Made by a program: the position numbers and the translations under genes. Shown here one piece after another: positions 31,515 to 46,514 of a stretch of DNA of 64,000 bases. The notes under the pieces were generated by a model. It did no database searches. It worked only from the letters and a program-made list of their open reading frames with translations, and was not told where the DNA came from. The stretch is from Balanoglossus misakiensis (Eukaryota; Hemichordata). The DNA is taken from NCBI GenBank assembly GCA_040954595.2, contig CM082594.2:7688001-7752000 (forward strand), written 5' to 3'. How positions within the stretch are numbered: position 1 is the stretch's first letter; every line of letters starts with the position of its first letter.

Positions 31515-33173
31515 AACAAAAAAAAGATAGGGAAATTTTATTAACAAATTAGGCGAAACTAATTTTCTTATTAACCCATTCACCCCAGTTCCCTCAGTAT
31601 GGGTCAAAGTGTACCACAGAAAACAATAGATTTGGACCAAACTATGTTGGTGAAAAAGGGTTAATTGAGAAATTATTCCAGGCATTCAAAATACTATACC
31701 AAATTTAAAAAATCGTATTTATTCATGAAGGGTCTGAAATCTCTCACCTGAAAAATGTTTTCTTTTAAAACTTTATTTTACTTCATCAGCTCAAAGCAGT
31801 GTTATTCATCTTCAACAAATGCTAAATCAATTTGAATTGTTTTGATTATCATTTTAAAACTGTTGCATGTTAGAAATCAACTTTCATCAATTTAAACTGT
31901 AAGGAAAAAAATACTGGGCATTCCACTTCAGAATGTAGCAAATATTATTTCTTAGAAGTTTTTGGTTTGTAACTTTTCCATACTTCTCAAAGTATGTTAA
32001 GGATTTGAATTTTTAAATTGAAATGGAATTTAAGAAAATCTTCCAAAAAATTGTACCCATTTTAGTTTATATTTAATCTTTTCTGTACCTGTGGTATGAC
32101 ATTATTGTCACTTTTAGTAGTTTTGTTGAAGATCGGTGTGCACTCTAAGTCAGCATGAAATGTGTGAAACACTTCTGTGAGCAAATAACTGTATAATTTC
32201 TGGTAAAAATATCCCTTCAGTACCAAGTTAGCATTTAAGTTGTGTGCTGTGTAAAATCAAACAGTATTATTGACAGTGGATTCAAAATACACGTGAAATG
32301 GTTTTTACGGGATTTTACTCTTTTGGTTTCCATAGGAAATTAAACTCGACATCATGTACTAAATGCCCCAGGTGGACAACTCTTTATCAAGCTATGATTA
32401 TCATGGACATTCCAGTTATGTAGTTAAAGAGAGTTGGGGTTTTGAGAAAAAAGAACGCCCTCTTGAGTTAAGAATTACAATAACCTGTGCAATGTTCTGA
32501 TGAATTTTAATAATTATGATCAAAAAAGTTGATTTTAACTACCTTATCCTTTACTTTGGTGGTAGTTACGAACAGTTTAGTATCTAAATATCTGGAGTTC
32601 TTGTATATTGATGTGATATTAGAGAATGTCGGTATTAGTCATCCATATTGTGAAAAAAATTTACAAGGTAGCCACTTCTTTACATAAATGCCACAGCTTC
32701 CATAGAGTTCATACAGAGATCAAGTTGGCGGCCATTTTGAAATTCAAATTTGAAGCAATTTGGCCCTATTCATAATTTGCATCCCCCCCCCATTTTTATT
32801 CGTCATTTTAAGAGAAAATTGAAAGCTAATTTGAGCAAAATATGACACAGCTGTGAAAGGTTTTGATTTTGGAAAGTCATTAAGGATCTCTTCAAAAGAT
32901 TTTTTTGTATCAAGATATAATAAAACCCCTACAAAACATACCAGAATTGTAAGAAGTTAGTCATTTATAATTTAAGATGGCTATCATTGTGATCATGTCT
33001 GTATTAGAAATGGTATCGGAGAATAGCATTTGAGTTTGAATGGAAACGTCTTTCCCCAGCTGTTGTACAAAAAAAATCCTTCCGATGGTGTATGTCAGTA
33101 TTTTTCATTAGATTTTCTTGTGAAAGTCGTGCTGTTATTTTTCTATGTCATGTAGAAACTTCTAATGAAGATC
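31515..33173 (+). other. LMAN1 3' UTR
   Basis: AT-rich, about 1.7 kb, with MITE copy E near its start. No coding frame or RNA gene is recognised. Confidence 0.65.
31571..31664 (+). mobile_element. TTAA-type MITE copy E
   Basis: TTAA at 31571-31574 and 31661-31664 with termini CCCATTCACC / GGTGAAAAAGGG and the family core AGAAAACAATAGATTTGGAC. It lies 57 bases after the LMAN1 stop codon, so it should be part of the mature mRNA. Confidence 0.8.
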
Positions 33174-33179
33174 AATAAA
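33174..33179 (+). terminator. Candidate poly(A) signal for LMAN1
   Basis: AATAAA in ATCAATAAAAGCAC. It is the last good signal before the satellite array, which starts about 260 bases on. Confidence 0.55.
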
Positions 33180-33442
33180 AGCACAAGAAACACATTGGTT
33201 CTAATGTTTATTGTCATATTTTGTAATAATGCAAAATTTTATGTATACCCCTGGGTAAATCAATCATGTGTTAGCTGCGTTAAAGCCTCAAGAGCTGCCA
33301 AATTTCATATATTTTTTTTTTGCACGGTAAAATTCTTCAAATATATTCCCTATCCTCTATCACATTCAGCGGTTCTTTTAAGGGCAAAAAAATGTTGAGA
33401 AAAAGCATGCACGTCCTGGCTCGATTTCAACGGAGATTCTAA
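33180..33442. other. Short spacer between LMAN1 and the satellite
   Basis: Unique AT-rich sequence with a T run. I see nothing functional in it. Confidence 0.6.
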
Positions 33443-33500
33443 AGCTCATGAAAATCATCAGAAAATGACAATTTTTCGACTTTGCGAATTTTCAAAATTT
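33443..33500 (+). repeat. Left edge unit of the satellite
   Basis: A divergent version of the unit, with GCTCATGAAAATCATCAG and GACTTTGCGAATTTTC in place of the canonical sequence. It is identical over 58 bases to the right edge (46584-46641). Confidence 0.85.
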
Positions 33501-36500
33501 GGTCATTTTTTCATAAAAACCATGGGTTATAGCTCAGGAAATCGTCCAAAAATGACAATTTTTCGACTTCCCGGCATTTCAAAATTTGGTCGATTTTTGA
33601 CAAAAACCATGGGTTATAGCTCAGGAAATCGTCCAAAAATGACAATTTTTCGACTTCCCGGCATTTCAAAATTTGGTCGATTTTTGACAAAAACCATGGG
33701 TTATAGCTCAGGAAATCGTCCAAAAATGACAATTTTTCGACTTCCCGGCATTTCAAAATTTGGTCGATTTTTGACAAAAACCATGGGTTATAGCTCAGGA
33801 AATCGTCCAAAAATGACAATTTTTCGACTTCCCGGCATTTCAAAATTTGGTCGATTTTTGACAAAAACCATGGGTTATAGCTCAGGAAATCGTCCAAAAA
33901 TGACAATTTTTCGACTTCCCGGCATTTCAAAATTTGGTCGATTTTTGACAAAAACCATGGGTTATAGCTCAGGAAATCGTCCAAAAATGACAATTTTTCG
34001 ACTTCCCGGCATTTCAAAATTTGGTCGATTTTTGACAAAAACCATGGGTTATAGCTCAGGAAATCGTCCAAAAATGACAATTTTTCGACTTCCCGGCATT
34101 TCAAAATTTGGTCGATTTTTGACAAAAACCATGGGTTATAGCTCAGGAAATCGTCCAAAAATGACAATTTTTCGACTTCCCGGCATTTCAAAATTTCGTC
34201 GATTTTTGACAAAAACCATGGGTTATAGCTCAGGAAATCGTCCAAAAATGACAATTTTTCGACTTCCCGGCATTTCAAAATTTGGTCGATTTTTGACAAA
34301 AACCATGGGTTATAGCTCAGGAAATCGTCCAAAAATGACAATTTTTCGACTTCCCGGCATTTCAAAATTTGGTCGATTTTTGACAAAAACCATGGGTTAT
34401 AGCTCAGGAAATCGTCCAAAAATGACAATTTTTCGACTTCCCGGCATTTCAAAATTTGGTCGATTTTTGACAAAAACCATGGGTTATAGCTCAGGAAATC
34501 GTCCAAAAATGACAATTTTTCGACTTCCCGGCATTTCAAAATTTGGTCGATTTTTGACAAAAACCATGGGTTATAGCTCAGGAAATCGTCCAAAAATGAC
34601 AATTTTTCGACTTCCCGGCATTTCAAAATTTGGTCGATTTTTGACAAAAACCATGGGTTATAGCTCAGGAAATCGTCCAAAAATGACAATTTTTCGACTT
34701 CCCGGCATTTCAAAATTTGGTCGATTTTTGACAAAAACCATGGGTTATAGCTCAGGAAATCGTCCAAAAATGACAATTTTTCGACTTCCCGGCATTTCAA
34801 AATTTGGTCGATTTTTGACAAAAACCATGGGTTATAGCTCAGGAAATCGTCCAAAAATGACAATTTTTCGACTTCCCGGCATTTCAAAATTTGGTCGATT
34901 TTTGACAAAAACCATGGGTTATAGCTCAGGAAATCGTCCAAAAATGACAATTTTTCGACTTCCCGGCATTTCAAAATTTGGTCGATTTTTGACAAAAACC
35001 ATGGGTTATAGCTCAGGAAATCGTCCAAAAATGACAATTTTTCGACTTCCCGGCATTTCAAAATTTGGTCGATTTTTGACAAAAACCATGGGTTATAGCT
35101 CAGGAAATCGTCCAAAAATGACAATTTTTCGACTTCCCGGCATTTCAAAATTTGGTCGATTTTTGACAAAAACCATGGGTTATAGCTCAGGAAATCGTCC
35201 AAAAATGACAATTTTTCGACTTCCCGGCATTTCAAAATTTGGTCGATTTTTGACAAAAACCATGGGTTATAGCTCAGGAAATCGTCCAAAAATGACAATT
35301 TTTCGACTTCCCGGCATTTCAAAATTTGGTCGATTTTTGACAAAAACCATGGGTTATAGCTCAGGAAATCGTCCAAAAATGACAATTTTTCGACTTCCCG
35401 GCATTTCAAAATTTGGTCGATTTTTGACAAAAACCATGGGTTATAGCTCAGGAAATCGTCCAAAAATGACAATTTTTCGACTTCCCGGCATTTCAAAATT
35501 TGGTCGATTTTTGACAAAAACCATGGGTTATAGCTCAGGAAATCGTCCAAAAATGACAATTTTTCGACTTCCCGGCATTTCAAAATTTGGTCGATTTTTG
35601 ACAAAAACCATGGGTTATAGCTCAGGAAATCGTCCAAAAATGACAATTTTTCGACTTCCCGGCATTTCAAAATTTGGTCGATTTTTGACAAAAACCATGG
35701 GTTATAGCTCAGGAAATCGTCCAAAAATGACAATTTTTCGACTTCCCGGCATTTCAAAATTTGGTCGATTTTTGACAAAAACCATGGGTTATAGCTCAGG
35801 AAATCGTCCAAAAATGACAATTTTTCGACTTCCCGGCATTTCAAAATTTGGTCGATTTTTGACAAAAACCATGGGTTATAGCTCAGGAAATCGTCCAAAA
35901 ATGACAATTTTTCGACTTCCCGGCATTTCAAAATTTGGTCGATTTTTGACAAAAACCATGGGTTATAGCTCAGGAAATCGTCCAAAAATGACAATTTTTC
36001 GACTTCCCGGCATTTCAAAATTTGGTCGATTTTTGACAAAAACCATGGGTTATAGCTCAGGAAATCGTCCAAAAATGACAATTTTTCGACTTCCCGGCAT
36101 TTCAAAATTTGGTCGATTTTTGACAAAAACCATGGGTTATAGCTCAGGAAATCGTCCAAAAATGACAATTTTTCGACTTCCCGGCATTTCAAAATTTGGT
36201 CGATTTTTGACAAAAACCATGGGTTATAGCTCAGGAAATCGTCCAAAAATGACAATTTTTCGACTTCCCGGCATTTCAAAATTTGGTCGATTTTTGACAA
36301 AAACCATGGGTTATAGCTCAGGAAATCGTCCAAAAATGACAATTTTTCGACTTCCCGGCATTTCAAAATTTGGTCGATTTTTGACAAAAACCATGGGTTA
36401 TAGCTCAGGAAATCGTCCAAAAATGACAATTTTTCGACTTCCCGGCATTTCAAAATTTGGTCGATTTTTGACAAAAACCATGGGTTATAGCTCAGGAAAT

Positions 36501-39500
36501 CGTCCAAAAATGACAATTTTTCGACTTCCCGGCATTTCAAAATTTGGTCGATTTTTGACAAAAACCATGGGTTATAGCTCAGGAAATCGTCCAAAAATGA
36601 CAATTTTTCGACTTCCCGGCATTTCAAAATTTGGTCGATTTTTGACAAAAACCATGGGTTATAGCTCAGGAAATCGTCCAAAAATGACAATTTTTCGACT
36701 TCCCGGCATTTCAAAATTTGGTCGATTTTTGACAAAAACCATGGGTTATAGCTCAGGAAATCGTCCAAAAATGACAATTTTTCGACTTCCCGGCATTTCA
36801 AAATTTGGTCGATTTTTGACAAAAACCATGGGTTATAGCTCAGGAAATCGTCCAAAAATGACAATTTTTCGACTTCCCGGCATTTCAAAATTTGGTCGAT
36901 TTTTGACAAAAACCATGGGTTATAGCTCAGGAAATCGTCCAAAAATGACAATTTTTCGACTTCCCGGCATTTCAAAATTTGGTCGATTTTTGACAAAAAC
37001 CATGGGTTATAGCTCAGGAAATCGTCCAAAAATGACAATTTTTCGACTTCCCGGCATTTCAAAATTTGGTCGATTTTTGACAAAAACCATGGGTTATAGC
37101 TCAGGAAATCGTCCAAAAATGACAATTTTTCGACTTCCCGGCATTTCAAAATTTGGTCGATTTTTGACAAAAACCATGGGTTATAGCTCAGGAAATCGTC
37201 CAAAAATGACAATTTTTCGACTTCCCGGCATTTCAAAATTTGGTCGATTTTTGACAAAAACCATGGGTTATAGCTCAGGAAATCGTCCAAAAATGACAAT
37301 TTTTCGACTTCCCGGCATTTCAAAATTTGGTCGATTTTTGACAAAAACCATGGGTTATAGCTCAGGAAATCGTCCAAAAATGACAATTTTTCGACTTCCC
37401 GGCATTTCAAAATTTGGTCGATTTTTGACAAAAACCATGGGTTATAGCTCAGGAAATCGTCCAAAAATGACAATTTTTCGACTTCCCGGCATTTCAAAAT
37501 TTGGTCGATTTTTGACAAAAACCATGGGTTATAGCTCAGGAAATCGTCCAAAAATGACAATTTTTCGACTTCCCGGCATTTCAAAATTTGGTCGATTTTT
37601 GACAAAAACCATGGGTTATAGCTCAGGAAATCGTCCAAAAATGACAATTTTTCGACTTCCCGGCATTTCAAAATTTGGTCGATTTTTGACAAAAACCATG
37701 GGTTATAGCTCAGGAAATCGTCCAAAAATGACAATTTTTCGACTTCCCGGCATTTCAAAATTTGGTCGATTTTTGACAAAAACCATGGGTTATAGCTCAG
37801 GAAATCGTCCAAAAATGACAATTTTTCGACTTCCCGGCATTTCAAAATTTGGTCGATTTTTGACAAAAACCATGGGTTATAGCTCAGGAAATCGTCCAAA
37901 AATGACAATTTTTCGACTTCCCGGCATTTCAAAATTTGGTCGATTTTTGACAAAAACCATGGGTTATAGCTCAGGAAATCGTCCAAAAATGACAATTTTT
38001 CGACTTCCCGGCATTTCAAAATTTGGTCGATTTTTGACAAAAACCATGGGTTATAGCTCAGGAAATCGTCCAAAAATGACAATTTTTCGACTTCCCGGCA
38101 TTTCAAAATTTGGTCGATTTTTGACAAAAACCATGGGTTATAGCTCAGGAAATCGTCCAAAAATGACAATTTTTCGACTTCCCGGCATTTCAAAATTTGG
38201 TCGATTTTTGACAAAAACCATGGGTTATAGCTCAGGAAATCGTCCAAAAATGACAATTTTTCGACTTCCCGGCATTTCAAAATTTGGTCGATTTTTGACA
38301 AAAACCATGGGTTATAGCTCAGGAAATCGTCCAAAAATGACAATTTTTCGACTTCCCGGCATTTCAAAATTTGGTCGATTTTTGACAAAAACCATGGGTT
38401 ATAGCTCAGGAAATCGTCCAAAAATGACAATTTTTCGACTTCCCGGCATTTCAAAATTTGGTCGATTTTTGACAAAAACCATGGGTTATAGCTCAGGAAA
38501 TCGTCCAAAAATGACAATTTTTCGACTTCCCGGCATTTCAAAATTTGGTCGATTTTTGACAAAAACCATGGGTTATAGCTCAGGAAATCGTCCAAAAATG
38601 ACAATTTTTCGACTTCCCGGCATTTCAAAATTTGGTCGATTTTTGACAAAAACCATGGGTTATAGCTCAGGAAATCGTCCAAAAATGACAATTTTTCGAC
38701 TTCCCGGCATTTCAAAATTTGGTCGATTTTTGACAAAAACCATGGGTTATAGCTCAGGAAATCGTCCAAAAATGACAATTTTTCGACTTCCCGGCATTTC
38801 AAAATTTGGTCGATTTTTGACAAAAACCATGGGTTATAGCTCAGGAAATCGTCCAAAAATGACAATTTTTCGACTTCCCGGCATTTCAAAATTTGGTCGA
38901 TTTTTGACAAAAACCATGGGTTATAGCTCAGGAAATCGTCCAAAAATGACAATTTTTCGACTTCCCGGCATTTCAAAATTTGGTCGATTTTTGACAAAAA
39001 CCATGGGTTATAGCTCAGGAAATCGTCCAAAAATGACAATTTTTCGACTTCCCGGCATTTCAAAATTTGGTCGATTTTTGACAAAAACCATGGGTTATAG
39101 CTCAGGAAATCGTCCAAAAATGACAATTTTTCGACTTCCCGGCATTTCAAAATTTGGTCGATTTTTGACAAAAACCATGGGTTATAGCTCAGGAAATCGT
39201 CCAAAAATGACAATTTTTCGACTTCCCGGCATTTCAAAATTTGGTCGATTTTTGACAAAAACCATGGGTTATAGCTCAGGAAATCGTCCAAAAATGACAA
39301 TTTTTCGACTTCCCGGCATTTCAAAATTTGGTCGATTTTTGACAAAAACCATGGGTTATAGCTCAGGAAATCGTCCAAAAATGACAATTTTTCGACTTCC
39401 CGGCATTTCAAAATTTGGTCGATTTTTGACAAAAACCATGGGTTATAGCTCAGGAAATCGTCCAAAAATGACAATTTTTCGACTTCCCGGCATTTCAAAA

Positions 39501-42500
39501 TTTGGTCGATTTTTGACAAAAACCATGGGTTATAGCTCAGGAAATCGTCCAAAAATGACAATTTTTCGACTTCCCGGCATTTCAAAATTTGGTCGATTTT
39601 TGACAAAAACCATGGGTTATAGCTCAGGAAATCGTCCAAAAATGACAATTTTTCGACTTCCCGGCATTTCAAAATTTGGTCGATTTTTGACAAAAACCAT
39701 GGGTTATAGCTCAGGAAATCGTCCAAAAATGACAATTTTTCGACTTCCCGGCATTTCAAAATTTGGTCGATTTTTGACAAAAACCATGGGTTATAGCTCA
39801 GGAAATCGTCCAAAAATGACAATTTTTCGACTTCCCGGCATTTCAAAATTTGGTCGATTTTTGACAAAAACCATGGGTTATAGCTCAGGAAATCGTCCAA
39901 AAATGACAATTTTTCGACTTCCCGGCATTTCAAAATTTGGTCGATTTTTGACAAAAACCATGGGTTATAGCTCAGGAAATCGTCCAAAAATGACAATTTT
40001 TCGACTTCCCGGCATTTCAAAATTTGGTCGATTTTTGACAAAAACCATGGGTTATAGCTCAGGAAATCGTCCAAAAATGACAATTTTTCGACTTCCCGGC
40101 ATTTCAAAATTTGGTCGATTTTTGACAAAAACCATGGGTTATAGCTCAGGAAATCGTCCAAAAATGACAATTTTTCGACTTCCCGGCATTTCAAAATTTG
40201 GTCGATTTTTGACAAAAACCATGGGTTATAGCTCAGGAAATCGTCCAAAAATGACAATTTTTCGACTTCCCGGCATTTCAAAATTTGGTCGATTTTTGAC
40301 AAAAACCATGGGTTATAGCTCAGGAAATCGTCCAAAAATGACAATTTTTCGACTTCCCGGCATTTCAAAATTTGGTCGATTTTTGACAAAAACCATGGGT
40401 TATAGCTCAGGAAATCGTCCAAAAATGACAATTTTTCGACTTCCCGGCATTTCAAAATTTGGTCGATTTTTGACAAAAACCATGGGTTATAGCTCAGGAA
40501 ATCGTCCAAAAATGACAATTTTTCGACTTCCCGGCATTTCAAAATTTGGTCGATTTTTGACAAAAACCATGGGTTATAGCTCAGGAAATCGTCCAAAAAT
40601 GACAATTTTTCGACTTCCCGGCATTTCAAAATTTGGTCGATTTTTGACAAAAACCATGGGTTATAGCTCAGGAAATCGTCCAAAAATGACAATTTTTCGA
40701 CTTCCCGGCATTTCAAAATTTGGTCGATTTTTGACAAAAACCATGGGTTATAGCTCAGGAAATCGTCCAAAAATGACAATTTTTCGACTTCCCGGCATTT
40801 CAAAATTTGGTCGATTTTTGACAAAAACCATGGGTTATAGCTCAGGAAATCGTCCAAAAATGACAATTTTTCGACTTCCCGGCATTTCAAAATTTGGTCG
40901 ATTTTTGACAAAAACCATGGGTTATAGCTCAGGAAATCGTCCAAAAATGACAATTTTTCGACTTCCCGGCATTTCAAAATTTGGTCGATTTTTGACAAAA
41001 ACCATGGGTTATAGCTCAGGAAATCGTCCAAAAATGACAATTTTTCGACTTCCCGGCATTTCAAAATTTGGTCGATTTTTGACAAAAACCATGGGTTATA
41101 GCTCAGGAAATCGTCCAAAAATGACAATTTTTCGACTTCCCGGCATTTCAAAATTTGGTCGATTTTTGACAAAAACCATGGGTTATAGCTCAGGAAATCG
41201 TCCAAAAATGACAATTTTTCGACTTCCCGGCATTTCAAAATTTGGTCGATTTTTGACAAAAACCATGGGTTATAGCTCAGGAAATCGTCCAAAAATGACA
41301 ATTTTTCGACTTCCCGGCATTTCAAAATTTGGTCGATTTTTGACAAAAACCATGGGTTATAGCTCAGGAAATCGTCCAAAAATGACAATTTTTCGACTTC
41401 CCGGCATTTCAAAATTTGGTCGATTTTTGACAAAAACCATGGGTTATAGCTCAGGAAATCGTCCAAAAATGACAATTTTTCGACTTCCCGGCATTTCAAA
41501 ATTTGGTCGATTTTTGACAAAAACCATGGGTTATAGCTCAGGAAATCGTCCAAAAATGACAATTTTTCGACTTCCCGGCATTTCAAAATTTGGTCGATTT
41601 TTGACAAAAACCATGGGTTATAGCTCAGGAAATCGTCCAAAAATGACAATTTTTCGACTTCCCGGCATTTCAAAATTTGGTCGATTTTTGACAAAAACCA
41701 TGGGTTATAGCTCAGGAAATCGTCCAAAAATGACAATTTTTCGACTTCCCGGCATTTCAAAATTTGGTCGATTTTTGACAAAAACCATGGGTTATAGCTC
41801 AGGAAATCGTCCAAAAATGACAATTTTTCGACTTCCCGGCATTTCAAAATTTGGTCGATTTTTGACAAAAACCATGGGTTATAGCTCAGGAAATCGTCCA
41901 AAAATGACAATTTTTCGACTTCCCGGCATTTCAAAATTTGGTCGATTTTTGACAAAAACCATGGGTTATAGCTCAGGAAATCGTCCAAAAATGACAATTT
42001 TTCGACTTCCCGGCATTTCAAAATTTGGTCGATTTTTGACAAAAACCATGGGTTATAGCTCAGGAAATCGTCCAAAAATGACAATTTTTCGACTTCCCGG
42101 CATTTCAAAATTTGGTCGATTTTTGACAAAAACCATGGGTTATAGCTCAGGAAATCGTCCAAAAATGACAATTTTTCGACTTCCCGGCATTTCAAAATTT
42201 GGTCGATTTTTGACAAAAACCATGGGTTATAGCTCAGGAAATCGTCCAAAAATGACAATTTTTCGACTTCCCGGCATTTCAAAATTTGGTCGATTTTTGA
42301 CAAAAACCATGGGTTATAGCTCAGGAAATCGTCCAAAAATGACAATTTTTCGACTTCCCGGCATTTCAAAATTTGGTCGATTTTTGACAAAAACCATGGG
42401 TTATAGCTCAGGAAATCGTCCAAAAATGACAATTTTTCGACTTCCCGGCATTTCAAAATTTGGTCGATTTTTGACAAAAACCATGGGTTATAGCTCAGGA

Positions 42501-45500
42501 AATCGTCCAAAAATGACAATTTTTCGACTTCCCGGCATTTCAAAATTTGGTCGATTTTTGACAAAAACCATGGGTTATAGCTCAGGAAATCGTCCAAAAA
42601 TGACAATTTTTCGACTTCCCGGCATTTCAAAATTTGGTCGATTTTTGACAAAAACCATGGGTTATAGCTCAGGAAATCGTCCAAAAATGACAATTTTTCG
42701 ACTTCCCGGCATTTCAAAATTTGGTCGATTTTTGACAAAAACCATGGGTTATAGCTCAGGAAATCGTCCAAAAATGACAATTTTTCGACTTCCCGGCATT
42801 TCAAAATTTGGTCGATTTTTGACAAAAACCATGGGTTATAGCTCAGGAAATCGTCCAAAAATGACAATTTTTCGACTTCCCGGCATTTCAAAATTTGGTC
42901 GATTTTTGACAAAAACCATGGGTTATAGCTCAGGAAATCGTCCAAAAATGACAATTTTTCGACTTCCCGGCATTTCAAAATTTGGTCGATTTTTGACAAA
43001 AACCATGGGTTATAGCTCAGGAAATCGTCCAAAAATGACAATTTTTCGACTTCCCGGCATTTCAAAATTTCGTCGATTTTTGACAAAAACCATGGGTTAT
43101 AGCTCAGGAAATCGTCCAAAAATGACAATTTTTCGACTTCCCGGCATTTCAAAATTTCGTCGATTTTTGACAAAAACCATGGGTTATAGCTCAGGAAATC
43201 GTCCAAAAATGACAATTTTTCGACTTCCCGGCATTTCAAAATTTGGTCGATTTTTGACAAAAACCATGGGTTATAGCTCAGGAAATCGTCCAAAAATGAC
43301 AATTTTTCGACTTCCCGGCATTTCAAAATTTGGTCGATTTTTGACAAAAACCATGGGTTATAGCTCAGGAAATCGTCCAAAAATGACAATTTTTCGACTT
43401 CCCGGCATTTCAAAATTTGGTCGATTTTTGACAAAAACCATGGGTTATAGCTCAGGAAATCGTCCAAAAATGACAATTTTTCGACTTCCCGGCATTTCAA
43501 AATTTGGTCGATTTTTGACAAAAACCATGGGTTATAGCTCAGGAAATCGTCCAAAAATGACAATTTTTCGACTTCCCGGCATTTCAAAATTTGGTCGATT
43601 TTTGACAAAAACCATGGGTTATAGCTCAGGAAATCGTCCAAAAATGACAATTTTTCGACTTCCCGGCATTTCAAAATTTGGTCGATTTTTGACAAAAACC
43701 ATGGGTTATAGCTCAGGAAATCGTCCAAAAATGACAATTTTTCGACTTCCCGGCATTTCAAAATTTCGTCGATTTTTGACAAAAACCATGGGTTATAGCT
43801 CAGGAAATCGTCCAAAAATGACAATTTTTCGACTTCCCGGCATTTCAAAATTTGGTCGATTTTTGACAAAAACCATGGGTTATAGCTCAGGAAATCGTCC
43901 AAAAATGACAATTTTTCGACTTCCCGGCATTTCAAAATTTGGTCGATTTTTGACAAAAACCATGGGTTATAGCTCAGGAAATCGTCCAAAAATGACAATT
44001 TTTCGACTTCCCGGCATTTCAAAATTTGGTCGATTTTTGACAAAAACCATGGGTTATAGCTCAGGAAATCGTCCAAAAATGACAATTTTTCGACTTCCCG
44101 GCATTTCAAAATTTGGTCGATTTTTGACAAAAACCATGGGTTATAGCTCAGGAAATCGTCCAAAAATGACAATTTTTCGACTTCCCGGCATTTCAAAATT
44201 TGGTCGATTTTTGACAAAAACCATGGGTTATAGCTCAGGAAATCGTCCAAAAATGACAATTTTTCGACTTCCCGGCATTTCAAAATTTGGTCGATTTTTG
44301 ACAAAAACCATGGGTTATAGCTCAGGAAATCGTCCAAAAATGACAATTTTTCGACTTCCCGGCATTTCAAAATTTGGTCGATTTTTGACAAAAACCATGG
44401 GTTATAGCTCAGGAAATCGTCCAAAAATGACAATTTTTCGACTTCCCGGCATTTCAAAATTTGGTCGATTTTTGACAAAAACCATGGGTTATAGCTCAGG
44501 AAATCGTCCAAAAATGACAATTTTTCGACTTCCCGGCATTTCAAAATTTGGTCGATTTTTGACAAAAACCAAGGGTTATAGCTCAGGAAATCGTCCAAAA
44601 ATGACAATTTTTCGACTTCCCGGCATTTCAAAATTTGGTCGATTTTTGACAAAAACCATGGGTTATAGCTCAGGAAATCGTCCAAAAATGACAATTTTTC
44701 GACTTCCCGGCATTTCAAAATTTGGTCGATTTTTGACAAAAACCATGGGTTATAGCTCAGGAAATCGTCCAAAAATGACAATTTTTCGACTTCCCGGCAT
44801 TTCAAAATTTGGTCGATTTTTGACAAAAACCATGGGTTATAGCTCAGGAAATCGTCCAAAAATGACAATTTTTCGACTTCCCGGCATTTCAAAATTTGGT
44901 CGATTTTTGACAAAAACCATGGGTTATAGCTCAGGAAATCGTCCAAAAATGACAATTTTTCGACTTCCCGGCATTTCAAAATTTGGTCGATTTTTGACAA
45001 AAACCATGGGTTATAGCTCAGGAAATCGTCCAAAAATGACAATTTTTCGACTTCCCGGCATTTCAAAATTTCGTCGATTTTTGACAAAAACCATGGGTTA
45101 TAGCTCAGGAAATCGTCCAAAAATGACAATTTTTCGACTTCCCGGCATTTCAAAATTTGGTCGATTTTTGACAAAAACCATGGGTTATAGCTCAGGAAAT
45201 CGTCCAAAAATGACAATTTTTCGACTTCCCGGCATTTCAAAATTTGGTCGATTTTTGACAAAAACCATGGGTTATAGCTCAGGAAATCGTCCAAAAATGA
45301 CAATTTTTCGACTTCCCGGCATTTCAAAATTTGGTCGATTTTTGACAAAAACCATGGGTTATAGCTCAGGAAATCGTCCAAAAATGACAATTTTTCGACT
45401 TCCCGGCATTTCAAAATTTGGTCGATTTTTGACAAAAACCATGGGTTATAGCTCAGGAAATCGTCCAAAAATGACAATTTTTCGACTTCCCGGCATTTCA

Positions 45501-45557
45501 AAATTTGGTCGATTTTTGACAAAAACCATGGGTTATAGCTCAGGAAATCGTCCAAAA

Positions 45558-46514
45558 ATGACGATTTTTCGACTTCCCGGCATTTCAAAATTTGGTCGAT
45601 TTTTGACAAAAACCATGGGTTATAGCTCAGGAAATCGTCCAAAAATGACGATTTTTCGACTTCCCGGCATTTCGAAATTTGGTCGATTTTTGACAAAAAC
45701 CATGGGTTATAGCTCAGGAAATCGTCCAAAAATGACGATTTTTCGACTTCCCGGCATTTCGAAATTTGGTCGATTTTTGACAAAAACCATGGGTTATAGC
45801 TCAGGAAATCGTCCAAAAATGACGATTTTTCGACTTCCCGGCATTTCAAAATTTGGTCGATTTTTGACAAAAACCATGGGTTATAGCTCAGGAAATCGTC
45901 CAAAAATGACGATTTTTCGACTTCCCGGCATTTCAAAATTTGGTCGATTTTTGACAAAAACCATGGGTTATAGCTCAGGAAATCGTCCAAAAATGACGAT
46001 TTTTCGACTTCCCGGCATTTCGAAATTTGGTCGATTTTTGACAAAAACCATGGGTTATAGCTCAGGAAATCGTCCAAAAATGACGATTTTTCGACTTCCC
46101 GGCATTTCGAAATTTGGTCGATTTTTGACAAAAACCATGGGTTATAGCTCAGGAAATCGTCCAAAAATGACGATTTTTCGACTTCCCGGCATTTCAAAAT
46201 TTGGTCGATTTTTGACAAAAACCATGGGTTATAGCTCAGGAAATCGTCCAAAAATGACGATTTTTCGACTTCCCGGCATTTCAAAATTTGGTAGATTTTT
46301 GACAAAAACCATGGGTTATAGCTCAGGAAATCGTCCAAAAATGACGATTTTTCGACTTCCCGGCATTTCGAAATTTGGTCGATTTTTGACAAAAACCATG
46401 GGTTATAGCTCAGGAAATCGTCCAAAAATGACGATTTTTCGACTTCCCGGCATTTCAAAATTTCGTCGATTTTTGACAAAAACCATGGGTTATAGCTCAG
46501 GAAATCGTTTTTTC
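45558..46514 (+). repeat. Variant block with four-unit higher-order pattern
   Basis: Units 140-150 all share ACGATT. The triplet after CATTTC runs A,G,G,A,A,G,G,A,A,G,A (A = CAAAAT, G = CGAAAT). That is a four-unit (348-bp) period holding for units 140-149; unit 150 breaks it. Unit 148 alone has GGTAGA for GGTCGA. Confidence 0.8.
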
